DNA from: Arsenophonus sp. aPb
GTDB taxonomy: Bacteria; Pseudomonadota; Gammaproteobacteria; Enterobacterales; Enterobacteriaceae
Assembly (NCBI RefSeq): GCF_029873475.1
Contig: NZ_CP123499.1
Location: 868,001 to 932,000 of the forward strand
Reading direction: 5' to 3'
Length of the DNA: 64,000 bases
Within the stretch, counting starts at the first letter, position 1, and every line of letters starts with the position of its first letter. This document shows positions 26,633 to 34,434 of the stretch, in pieces. Both the position numbers and the translations under genes were made by a program. The notes beneath the pieces were generated by a model that saw nothing but the letters and a program-made list of their open reading frames with translations, was not told the origin of the DNA and searched no databases.

Positions 26633-27254
26633 TAGTAAAGAGATTAAACGCGTGCTAATTGGACCTTTATTGGATAATAATCCTATTGCTTTGCAAGTTT
26701 TAGGGGTTTGTTCGGCTTTAGCGGTAACGACAAAATTAGAAACTGCTCTTGTAATGGCTATTGCTGTAACTTTAGTGACCGGTTTTTCTAGCTTTTTTAT
26801 CTCATTGATTCGTCATTATATTCCTAGCAGTGTGCGAATTATTGCTCAAATGACTATCATTGCTTCTTTGGTTATCGTGGTTGATCAAATCTTGCGCGCT
26901 TACGCTTATGAAGTCTCTAAGCAACTTTCAGTATTTGTCGGTTTAATTATTACTAATTGTATCGTCATGGGACGTGCTGAAGCTTATGCAATGAAATCGC
27001 CACCAATTGAAAGTTTTATGGATGGTATTGGTAATGGTTTGGGATATGGCGCTATTTTAATTTTAGTTGGTTTCCTAAGAGAACTATTTGGTTCAGGTAA
27101 ACTGTTCGGTATTACTATTCTGCAGTCGGTTCAGAATGGTGGTTGGTATCAGCCAAATGGCTTGTTCCTGCTTGCACCAAGTGCGTTTTTCATCATTGGT
27201 ATGTTGATTTGGGGACTGCGCACATTAAAACCTTCACAGGTTGAAAAGGAGTAA
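26625..27254 (+). CDS. nqrD: Na+-NQR subunit D
   Basis: A 209-residue integral membrane subunit with six helices, homologous to RnfE. Motifs include GPLLDNNPIALQVLGVCSALAVT near the N-terminus and the conserved LIITNCIVMGRAEAYA half-channel segment, with the cysteine that, with its partner in NqrE, binds the intramembrane iron-sulfur centre. The gene overlaps nqrC by eight bases and is followed by nqrE after eight. Confidence 0.97.
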   Translation: MADSKEIKRVLIGPLLDNNPIALQVLGVCSALAVTTKLETALVMAIAVTLVTGFSSFFISLIRHYIPSSVRIIAQMTIIASLVIVVDQILRAYAYEVSKQLSVFVGLIITNCIVMGRAEAYAMKSPPIESFMDGIGNGLGYGAILILVGFLRELFGSGKLFGITILQSVQNGGWYQPNGLFLLAPSAFFIIGMLIWGLRTLKPSQVEKE

Positions 27255-27262
27255 CAGACGCA

Positions 27263-27859
27263 ATGGAACATTATATCAGCTTGTTTGTTCGAGCTGTGTT
27301 TATTGAAAACATGGCTCTCGCCTTTTTTCTGGGTATGTGTACATTTTTGGCCGTTTCTAAAAATGTCAAAACCGCCTTCGGGTTAGGAATTGCAGTTACT
27401 GTTGTTCTGGGTATTTCCGTACCAGCGAATAATTTAGTTTATAATTTCATTTTACGTGATGGTGCCCTAATAGAGGGAGTTGATTTAAGTTTTTTAAACT
27501 TCATAACTTTTATCGGTGTCATTGCCGCATTAGTACAAATTCTTGAAATGATTTTGGATCGTTATTTTCCCGCCCTTTATAACGCATTAGGTATTTTTCT
27601 ACCATTGATCACCGTTAATTGTGCGATTTTTGGTGGTGTCTCGTTTATGGCCCAGCGCGAATATAATTTTAGTGAATCTATTGTTTATGGATTTGGTTCA
27701 GGATTGGGATGGATGCTAGCCATTGTTTTATTGGCATCTATTCGTGAAAAAATGAAATATGCTGATATCCCATCGGGTTTAAAAGGTTTAGGCATCACCT
27801 TTGTCACTACTGGTTTGATGGCATTGGGCTTTATGTCTTTTTCCGGTGTACAGTTATAA
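27263..27859 (+). CDS. nqrE: Na+-NQR subunit E
   Basis: A 198-residue membrane subunit homologous to NqrD and RnfA with inverted topology. It carries the conserved LAFFLGMCTFLAVSKNVKTAFGLG and LPLITVNCAIFGGVSFM segments; the two cysteines Cys26 and Cys120 (approximate) correspond to those forming the intramembrane [2Fe-2S] site with NqrD. Six hydrophobic helices are evident. It sits between nqrD and nqrF in the canonical order. Confidence 0.97.
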   Translation: MEHYISLFVRAVFIENMALAFFLGMCTFLAVSKNVKTAFGLGIAVTVVLGISVPANNLVYNFILRDGALIEGVDLSFLNFITFIGVIAALVQILEMILDRYFPALYNALGIFLPLITVNCAIFGGVSFMAQREYNFSESIVYGFGSGLGWMLAIVLLASIREKMKYADIPSGLKGLGITFVTTGLMALGFMSFSGVQL

Positions 27860-27874
27860 GGGTGAAAATAATTC

Positions 27875-29101
27875 ATGGATATTATTATTCTTGGTGTCGT
27901 AATGTTTACCCTAATTGTGTTGATTCTAACGGCAATGATTTTATTTGCCAAATCTAGGTTAGTAAACACAGGGGATGTAAAAATTGAAGTTAATGGTGAC
28001 CCTAAAAAGAGTTTTGCTGCTCCAGCAGGCGATAAGCTATTAAATATGTTGTCCAATCAGGGTATTTTTGTTTCATCTGCTTGTGGCGGCGGTGGTTCTT
28101 GTGGCCAATGTCGGGTGACAATCAAGCAGGGTGGCGGTGATATCCTGCCTACTGAACTGGCCCATATTAATAAACGAGAAGCTAGAGCAGGATGTCGTTT
28201 GGCTTGTCAGGTTAATGTAAAACAGGATCTGAAAATTGAATTACCTGAAGAGATTTTTGGGGTAAAAAAATGGGAATGTGAAGTTATCTCGAATGAGAAT
28301 AAAGCAACTTTCATTAAAGAACTGAAATTAAAAATTCCAGCCGGAGAAGTTGTCCCATTTCGGGCAGGTGGCTATATTCAGATCGAATGTCCGCCACATA
28401 AAGTTTCTTATGCTGATTTTGCTGTGCCTGATGAGTATCGTGAAGATTGGGATAAATTCAATCTATTTCGTTATGTTTCTGAAGTAAAACAGCAGACAGT
28501 AAGAGCATATTCAATGGCAAATTATCCAGATGAACATGGAATTATCATGTTAAACGTCAGGATAGCAACACCACCGCCAAAAGCCGCAGATTTACCTCCA
28601 GGAATTATGTCCTCTTACATTTGGTCATTAAAACCAGGTGACAAAGTCACTATTTCTGGTCCATTTGGTGAGTTTTTCGCTAAAGACACCAATGCGGAAA
28701 TGATTTTTATTGGTGGGGGAGCTGGTATGGCGCCAATGCGCTCTCATATTTTTGATCAATTAAAGCGCTTAAATTCTAAACGAAAAATCAGCTTTTGGTA
28801 TGGGGCTCGTTCAAAACGTGAAATGTTTTATGTTGAAGACTTTGATCAATTGGCTGCGGAAAATGAAAACTTTACCTGGCATGTTGCGCTATCAGATGCC
28901 ATGCCAGAAGATAACTGGCAAGGCTATACAGGCTTTATTCATAACGTTTTATATGAAAACTATTTGAAAGATCATCCAGCGCCTGAGGATTGTGAGTTTT
29001 ATATGTGTGGTCCTCCTGTGATGAATGCCGCAGTTATTAAGATGCTTAAAGATTTAGGTGTTGAAGATGAAAATATTTTATTAGATGATTTTGGTGGTTG
29101 A
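27875..29101 (+). CDS. nqrF: Na+-NQR subunit F, NADH-oxidising
   Basis: NqrF is the NADH dehydrogenase subunit. The 408-residue product shows one N-terminal membrane helix (2-26), a ferredoxin-type [2Fe-2S] domain with CGGGGSCGQC near residue 70 and CRLACQ later, then a ferredoxin-reductase FAD domain (RAYSMANYP) and an NADH domain (IGGGAGMAPMRSH, FYMCGPPVMN). All cofactor motifs are intact and the length is standard. The 43-base gap before apbE is the longest in the first part of the operon. Confidence 0.97.
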   Translation: MDIIILGVVMFTLIVLILTAMILFAKSRLVNTGDVKIEVNGDPKKSFAAPAGDKLLNMLSNQGIFVSSACGGGGSCGQCRVTIKQGGGDILPTELAHINKREARAGCRLACQVNVKQDLKIELPEEIFGVKKWECEVISNENKATFIKELKLKIPAGEVVPFRAGGYIQIECPPHKVSYADFAVPDEYREDWDKFNLFRYVSEVKQQTVRAYSMANYPDEHGIIMLNVRIATPPPKAADLPPGIMSSYIWSLKPGDKVTISGPFGEFFAKDTNAEMIFIGGGAGMAPMRSHIFDQLKRLNSKRKISFWYGARSKREMFYVEDFDQLAAENENFTWHVALSDAMPEDNWQGYTGFIHNVLYENYLKDHPAPEDCEFYMCGPPVMNAAVIKMLKDLGVEDENILLDDFGG

Positions 29102-29144
29102 TTCTTTCCTGTATTTTGACTCATTGTATAACCGTTGAGTTAAT

Positions 29145-30203
29145 ATGGACTTAATATTCTTAAAAAATTTTATGCTAAAAAATAAATTATTCAATTGGAT
29201 TATTACCTTATCTACTATTTTCATGCTTTGTGGTTGTTTTGATACAGAGCAAAAGAGTATTCAAGGGCAAACGATGGGAACTTACTATGTCATTAAGTAT
29301 GTCAGTGAATCATCTCATCCTTTTTGGGAAACATTGCGTGACGATATTAATAGTCGTTTGGAAGAAGTTAACAATCAAATGTCAACTTACCGCCCTAAAT
29401 CTGAATTAAGCCAATTTAATCAATTTCAACATGTAAATACACCATTTCCTGTGTCGCTAGCCATGATGACAGTGATTAAAGAAGCGATTCATATTAATAA
29501 ATTAACCAATGGTGCGCTCGATATTACTATCGGGCCATTAGTTAATTTATGGGGATTTGGCCCAGAAGGCAGAATAACCAAATCACCACCGGAAGAGACA
29601 TTGGAGTTGCGTCGGCAATGGATTGGTATTGATAAACTTGCAATTGATGGTAATAGCCTGATAAAAAAAATACCTCAACTCTACGTAGATCTCTCATCTA
29701 TCGCTAAAGGATACGGCGTTGATGTTATAGCGGAATATTTAGAGTCACAAAATATTCATAATTATATGGTCGATATTGGTGGTGAAGTCCGGACAAAAGG
29801 CCATAATGGCAAAGGGATAGCGTGGCGTATTGCAATTGAAAAACCTTCGGATAAAGGACTAGAACAGTCGGTACAAGAAATTATTGAGCCTGGGAATATG
29901 TCAGTTGCTACCTCTGGTGACTATCGTAATTATTTTGAACAAGATGGTGTTTATTATTCACATACTATTGATCCAAAGACCGGTAGACCGATTGTTCATA
30001 ATTTAATATCTATTACTGTTATCGCCCCAACTTGCATGATGGCAGATGGTTTATCTACTGGCATAAATGTGTTGGGGGCTGAAAAAGGAATGGAATTAGC
30101 GGAACGTTTAAATTTACCGGTTTTCATGGTCGTTACGACTAATAAAGGTTTCGAAGAACGTTATAGTTCGGCATTTAAACCTTATTTAGTAAAAAAAATG
30201 TAG
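29145..30203 (+). CDS. apbE: FAD:protein FMN transferase ApbE, lipoprotein
   Basis: ApbE transfers FMN from FAD to the SGAT threonines of NqrB and NqrC. The 352-residue protein has an N-terminal signal with lipobox FMLCGCFD, so it is anchored in a membrane facing the periplasm. The family motifs GQTMGTYYVIKY, NQMSTYRPKSELSQFN, LDITIGPLVNLWGFGP, DLSSIAKGYGVDVI, DIGGEVRTKG and the Mg-binding HTIDPKTGRP and ADGLSTGINVLG are present. The start at 29145 is one of two in-frame ATGs (the other is 29172); neither has a strong ribosome binding site. Position after nqrF confirms the role. Confidence 0.95.
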   Translation: MDLIFLKNFMLKNKLFNWIITLSTIFMLCGCFDTEQKSIQGQTMGTYYVIKYVSESSHPFWETLRDDINSRLEEVNNQMSTYRPKSELSQFNQFQHVNTPFPVSLAMMTVIKEAIHINKLTNGALDITIGPLVNLWGFGPEGRITKSPPEETLELRRQWIGIDKLAIDGNSLIKKIPQLYVDLSSIAKGYGVDVIAEYLESQNIHNYMVDIGGEVRTKGHNGKGIAWRIAIEKPSDKGLEQSVQEIIEPGNMSVATSGDYRNYFEQDGVYYSHTIDPKTGRPIVHNLISITVIAPTCMMADGLSTGINVLGAEKGMELAERLNLPVFMVVTTNKGFEERYSSAFKPYLVKKM

Positions 30204-30213
30204 CGGAGGTTTT

Positions 30214-30414
30214 ATGTTAACGATATTTATCGCTACTTTGTTTTTTTTTCTACTTGCTTTTATTGCTATGTCTCTTGGATATATTATTAAACGCAAGGAA
30301 ATTCAAGGAAGTTGTGGTGGGTTAAGTAATATTGGCATTGAAAAAGTTTGTGATTGCCCGCAGCCATGTGATCTTCGCAAGAAGCGTATGGCTATGGAAA
30401 ACCGTCAAAAGTAA
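30214..30414 (+). CDS. nqrM: Na+-NQR maturation protein NqrM
   Basis: A 66-residue protein with one N-terminal membrane helix and the cysteine motif SCGGLSNIGIEKVCDCPQPC. NqrM proteins are needed to assemble the intramembrane iron-sulfur centre between NqrD and NqrE, presumably by delivering iron through these four cysteines. GGAGG lies six bases before the ATG. It is the last gene of the operon, followed at once by an intrinsic terminator, so the complex and both maturation factors form one unit. Confidence 0.92.
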   Translation: MLTIFIATLFFFLLAFIAMSLGYIIKRKEIQGSCGGLSNIGIEKVCDCPQPCDLRKKRMAMENRQK

Positions 30415-30446
30415 CAACAGATGAACGACCGTATTATTTGATAAAA

Positions 30447-30492
30447 AATCTCGTTATTAATAGTAATAACGAGATTATTAATATTTTGTTTT
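30447..30492 (+). terminator. intrinsic terminator of the nqr operon
   Basis: AATCTCGTTATTA (30447-30459) pairs perfectly with TAATAACGAGATT (30464-30476) around a four-base loop; T-rich sequence including TTTTGTTTTTT follows. It lies 32 bases after the nqrM stop. Confidence 0.85.
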
Positions 30493-30495
30493 TTA

Positions 30496-31365
30496 TTATT
30501 TTATATCTTTAAAATATTTAGGTGAATCGACCATAACTTCGTCTGCACCTAGCTCTTTAGCCAGTTGATAATCAGCTTCATCTTTTATGCCAAATAAAAC
30601 GATATGTGCTCCACCGCTGGCACGAAAACATTTCATTGCTTCATGATCCCAAACTAAATCTGATGATGAACGAGCTTCACCAAGAGTATATTTTTCTACA
30701 ACTTCTACTTTACGTCGCAGTTCCAGTCCATACCAGCGCTGAGTATTAATTTTTTTATCAATCAGACAATGATGATTCATGGTAATATTAGCCAGAATAT
30801 CGCGGGTTTCATCACGACTTTCAAAACGCTGTACATGATCAGATAAAGCATTTAAGAAAGCTTCGTTGGTGGAATAAAAGCGAGTACGTCGAAAAGCTTT
30901 TTCTTCTTTTAATACTTTTTCAATCGCTTGTGCTTGTTCGTAAGGATCGGCATCGGGAGATTTCAGATCAATATAGAAATCGGTTGCCCGAAACTGTTGC
31001 AGTACTTGCTTCAATGTAGGAATGACTATACCTTTATTACAATAGAGATGGTTATGACGAGAACCGAAACGGTAACCAGCATCAGCTTTCATAAGTTGCT
31101 GTGCACGGTATGAGGAAACCGGCCCACTTCTATTGGTTAAGGTATTTAAATCAGATGGGCGATATAATATGGGAACTTTATCACTGGAAAGTTGCACAGT
31201 GATCCATATTTTGTCTGCACCATTTTTTAGTGCCTGGTCAATGGCATAAATGGTGTTTTCTGGTGCATCAGCAGTTCCTCCGCGATGGGCAACGATTTTT
31301 GGTGAATTTGCTAAGGCAGTGACTGAACAAAGCAAAAGTAGTACTGCGGTGATACTTTTATGCAT
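30496..31365 (-). CDS. secreted GDPD-fold protein with altered metal site
   Basis: I start at 31365 (MHKSITAVLLLLCS), six bases after TGGAGA, giving 289 residues with a signal peptide ending near ALA-NS. The mature N-terminus IVAHRGGTADAPENT is the classic glycerophosphodiester phosphodiesterase opening, with the catalytic His-Arg and the first metal-binding Glu. However, where active enzymes have E-x-D and then HD, this protein reads WITVQLSSDKVPILYRPSDL, so those ligands are missing. Later regions (FYIDLKSPDADPYEQ, LGADEVMVDSP) keep the TIM-barrel pattern. It may be a specialised or non-catalytic relative; substrate not predicted. Confidence 0.7.
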   Translation of the reverse strand: MHKSITAVLLLLCSVTALANSPKIVAHRGGTADAPENTIYAIDQALKNGADKIWITVQLSSDKVPILYRPSDLNTLTNRSGPVSSYRAQQLMKADAGYRFGSRHNHLYCNKGIVIPTLKQVLQQFRATDFYIDLKSPDADPYEQAQAIEKVLKEEKAFRRTRFYSTNEAFLNALSDHVQRFESRDETRDILANITMNHHCLIDKKINTQRWYGLELRRKVEVVEKYTLGEARSSSDLVWDHEAMKCFRASGGAHIVLFGIKDEADYQLAKELGADEVMVDSPKYFKDIK

Positions 31366-32111
31366 TATCTTCTCCATAAGTTGTGTGTATGAAAAATTTT
31401 ATGAATTAATTTTATTATTAAAAGCAGTAGATTAAATATAAATTAATATAGCAAATTTTTATTATTTTTTATCGTAAATATAAAAATATAACTTAGCATT
31501 ATGTTAGTTATAAAATTATTTATTTTTTTAATTATAAAATCGAAAGTTATTTTCTGAATAAATAATTTTTTCTATTGTTAGGTAGAATATTATATATTAT
31601 TTTAAAGTATTTTATCTTTTTAATGATAACTTGCTGTAATAGAGCTTATTATCTATTAGATAAAATTAGTTATAATAAAATAGAAAAATAAACTTATTTT
31701 ATCTTTATCTCATATAAAAACATATTAATTTTTTATATGCTATATATTATATTATATTATATTATATTATATTATATTATATTATATTTATGGAAATTTT
31801 TTATTCTAGTTGTTTGTAAAAACAATTAAAGAATATAATTATAACTTATTCTTTAATAAAGCCTGAATAATGAATTAAAAAAATTTTTTCTTTTTATATT
31901 CTATCATTTTTTAATTTAAATTTATTTTATTTTATTAATAATTAAAATAACTATCGCTTAATATAAAATAGGATATTAAAATTATAATGTTTTAAATGAA
32001 CTTATTGGTTTATAGATAATAGTAAAATAGCATTATTGAATTTTTTAAATTAAGAAATAATAGTAACCACTATTATTTAAATTATTTTTTTAATTAAAAA
32101 GGCTATTAATC
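31366..32111. other. very AT-rich gene-free region with pentanucleotide repeat
   Basis: About 750 bases of nearly pure A/T sequence between the GDPD-like gene and the C45 acyltransferase gene. There is no open frame with a start and ribosome binding site. It contains the ATTAT tandem array at 31746-31785. Promoters for both divergent flanking genes must lie here but cannot be told apart from the A/T background. Confidence 0.6.
31746..31785. repeat. ATTAT pentanucleotide tandem repeat, eight perfect copies
   Basis: Eight uninterrupted copies of ATTAT, with a partial copy on each side. It is about 330 bases upstream of the acyltransferase start and about 380 upstream of the GDPD-like start. 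Such short arrays can change length by slipped-strand mispairing; an effect on promoter spacing is possible but not shown. Confidence 0.9.
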
Positions 32112-33185
32112 ATGAAAGTTTATACGTTTAATAACACGGTAAAAGATCCTTTTTGTCGAGGAAAACAGATTGGTGAATATTGGGCGCCGCAAATAAAACA
32201 GACGGTGATGCTTTATTTAGATTTTTTTTCTCGTATTGGTATAACTGGCGATCAGGCGAAAAAAATTGGAGAAAATAGTTTGGCTGCCCTGGAATATTGG
32301 TGTCCGGATTTGGCAAGTGAAATGGAAGCAACAGCTATGGGAGCTAATCTTCCGATTTGGTATCTAGCAAGTTTAAATGCACGAACTGAAATTTTATCAA
32401 CAAAGTCAACATCCTATGCGAGTGAATGCTCTACCGCAATTTATGCAGCTCCTGATATTAATATGCCACAAACCATGCAAACCTGGGATTGGCATGATGT
32501 TTTAGCGCCTCATGGGTTGATGATTCAATTACAAAATAGAAAAGGGATGCAATTTAAGCTTTTTACTGAATTTGGTATGTTAGGTAAAATTGGTGTTAAC
32601 AGTGCTGGATTAGGTTTACATTTTAATATCTTACATCATACAAGTGACAATGATTCTGGTGGTGTGCCTGTACATGCAGTAGCTCGCCGAATATTAGAAG
32701 AAGCAACAACCATAGAAGAGGCTATCGCTTTAGCATTTTCTGCGCAAGTCAGTGCATCGTCAGTATTAAGTGTCTTTTGCCATCATGCAGCACGATGCCG
32801 AGCAGTAAGTATTGAGTTAAGTCCATTTCGGTCAGCGATTGTTTACCCACAACAAAATAATTGGTTACTTCATACTAATCATTTTCTAGCGTCGGAATTG
32901 GTTTCGGGGGAAGGTACTACTGATGATACGACTTATAAACGTTATGAACATTTAAAAAGCGTATCTAGTGATATGAAAAATAAAAGCATTATGGCGCGCG
33001 CGGCTGCAATGTGTGGTCCTGAAGGTGAGCAATCACCAATTTGTTTTCTACCTGACAGTTCGCAACCGGATACAGAGCGTTGGCAAACTTTATTAACAAT
33101 TAGTATTAATACTAAAAATGCTATATTAAAATATGCAGCAGGTAATCCTTATCAATTATCGCAAACCGGTTATCTTTCTTTCTGA
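32112..33185 (+). CDS. C45-family acyltransferase/amidohydrolase (penicillin N acyltransferase-like)
   Basis: A 357-residue Ntn-hydrolase of the acyl-CoA:6-aminopenicillanate acyltransferase type. N-terminal features GKQIGEYWAPQIKQ and LNARTEIL are followed by ASECSTAIYAAP near residue 105. In this family the precursor is cut before the cysteine, which becomes the N-terminal nucleophile. TWDWH, NSAGLGLHFNIL and LHTNHF are further family blocks. There is no signal peptide. The substrate is unknown; bacterial members cleave or form amide bonds of acylated amino acids or beta-lactams. The gene stands alone after the AT-rich spacer, inside a dinB-adjacent region that varies between genera. Confidence 0.8.
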   Translation: MKVYTFNNTVKDPFCRGKQIGEYWAPQIKQTVMLYLDFFSRIGITGDQAKKIGENSLAALEYWCPDLASEMEATAMGANLPIWYLASLNARTEILSTKSTSYASECSTAIYAAPDINMPQTMQTWDWHDVLAPHGLMIQLQNRKGMQFKLFTEFGMLGKIGVNSAGLGLHFNILHHTSDNDSGGVPVHAVARRILEEATTIEEAIALAFSAQVSASSVLSVFCHHAARCRAVSIELSPFRSAIVYPQQNNWLLHTNHFLASELVSGEGTTDDTTYKRYEHLKSVSSDMKNKSIMARAAAMCGPEGEQSPICFLPDSSQPDTERWQTLLTISINTKNAILKYAAGNPYQLSQTGYLSF

Positions 33186-33315
33186 CAAGGAAACTTATTA
33201 AATCCAATAAAAGGTAATATGCAATTCTAATCAAGTATTTTATGGCCATAATCCTATAGTGGAGTTGTTATTTTAATTAAATTTTTTGTTTACCATTGGT
33301 AAAATTAGCATTACA

Positions 33316-33331
33316 CTGTTTATTTAAACAG
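33316..33331 (+). promoter_or_regulatory. LexA box upstream of dinB
   Basis: CTGTTTATTTAAACAG matches the SOS operator consensus CTGT-N8-ACAG with no mismatch; with flanking bases it is a longer palindrome (CACTGT...ACAGTG). It ends 17 bases before the GTG start, just ahead of the ribosome binding site, so LexA bound here would block dinB transcription. Confidence 0.88.
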
Positions 33332-33348
33332 TGTTATTAGGAGAGGGT

Positions 33349-34404
33349 GTGCGCAAAATTATCCATATTGATATGGATTGCTTTTATGCAGCCATAGAGA
33401 TGCGTGACAATCCTTCTTTACGCACTATTCCGCTAGCGATCGGAGGTAGAGCCGATCGGCGTGGAGTAGTTAGTACAGCCAATTATTTGGCTCGACGTTA
33501 TGGCGTGCATAGTGCAATGTCTACAGCTTTGGCACTTAAACGTTGCCCTCAATTGAAAATCATTCCTGGCCGCATGTCCTTATATAAAGAAATATCATGG
33601 CAGATACGGCAAATTTTGCTCGAATTTACCCAATTAGTTGAGCCAATTTCTTTAGATGAAGCTTATCTTGATGTGACAAATAGTCCTCATTATCACGGTT
33701 CGGCAACCTTGATAGCAAATGAGATAAGACAGCGGATTTTTAATGAATTATCGCTTACGGCATCAGCGGGTATCGCACCGGTCAAATTTCTAGCTAAAAT
33801 TGCTTCAGATATAAATAAACCCAATGGGCAATATGTTATTACCCCTGAGCAAGTGACCAATTTTATTTATCCATTGCCCTTAAGAAAAATTCCTGGAGTG
33901 GGTAAAGTTACGGCACAACGGTTGCAAAAAATGGGATTGGAAACCTGCGGCGATATACAACAATTTGATTTGCTTACATTAGTGAAAGAATTAGGTAAGT
34001 TTGGTCAAATTTTATGGGATCTTAGTCATGGCGTAGATCCGCGTAGGATCAATAGTGAGCGTTTACGCAAATCAGTTGGGGTCGAGCGTACTGTTGCTAA
34101 GGATATTTATCAATGGGATGAATGTATGAAAATTATTGAACGACTCTATCCAGAGCTTGAGAGCCGATTAGCAAAAATTAAACCAGAGCTTAGCATCGCC
34201 AGTCAAGGGGTGAAGATGAAATTTGCCGATTTTCAATTAACGACTCAAGAGCATAGTTATCCCATTTTAAGTAAAGGGGATCTTATCCAAATAGCGCAAC
34301 AAATTTGGCAACAAAGACGAGCGGATCGTGGTGTTAGATTAGTTGGACTACATGTCACTTTACAAAATCCTCAGTTAGAAAAGCAGTTAATACTGAATTG
34401 GTGA
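33349..34404 (+). CDS. dinB: DNA polymerase IV
   Basis: DinB is the Y-family translesion polymerase. I start at the GTG at 33349 (VRKIIHIDMDCFYAA), five bases after GGAGAGG, giving 351 residues, exactly the E. coli length; an upstream in-frame codon overlaps the LexA box and is rejected. Catalytic motifs DMDCFYAA and SLDEAYLDVT carry the acidic residues; the helix-hairpin-helix KIPGVGKVTAQRL and the little-finger domain follow. The last residues (QKQLILNW) resemble the beta-clamp binding tail of E. coli DinB. The gene is SOS-controlled. Confidence 0.97.
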   Translation: MRKIIHIDMDCFYAAIEMRDNPSLRTIPLAIGGRADRRGVVSTANYLARRYGVHSAMSTALALKRCPQLKIIPGRMSLYKEISWQIRQILLEFTQLVEPISLDEAYLDVTNSPHYHGSATLIANEIRQRIFNELSLTASAGIAPVKFLAKIASDINKPNGQYVITPEQVTNFIYPLPLRKIPGVGKVTAQRLQKMGLETCGDIQQFDLLTLVKELGKFGQILWDLSHGVDPRRINSERLRKSVGVERTVAKDIYQWDECMKIIERLYPELESRLAKIKPELSIASQGVKMKFADFQLTTQEHSYPILSKGDLIQIAQQIWQQRRADRGVRLVGLHVTLQNPQLEKQLILNW

Positions 34405-34406
34405 AA

Positions 34407-34427
34407 AGCAGGCTAGATTAGCCTGCT
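34407..34427. terminator. bidirectional terminator between dinB and pepD
   Basis: AGCAGGCTA (34407-34415) and TAGCCTGCT (34419-34427) form a 9-bp perfect stem with a GAT loop, three bases after the dinB stop. On the minus strand it is followed by TTTTC, which suits termination of pepD. Confidence 0.75.
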
Positions 34428-34434
34428 AGGATTG

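Noticed and set aside
30214..30414. Possible unrelated small membrane protein after apbE
   Set aside because: The four-cysteine pattern and position identify it as NqrM, so it needs no new hypothesis.
31746..31785. CRISPR-like array
   Set aside because: Units are only five bases without spacers; it is a microsatellite. No cas gene or other direct-repeat array was seen in the window.
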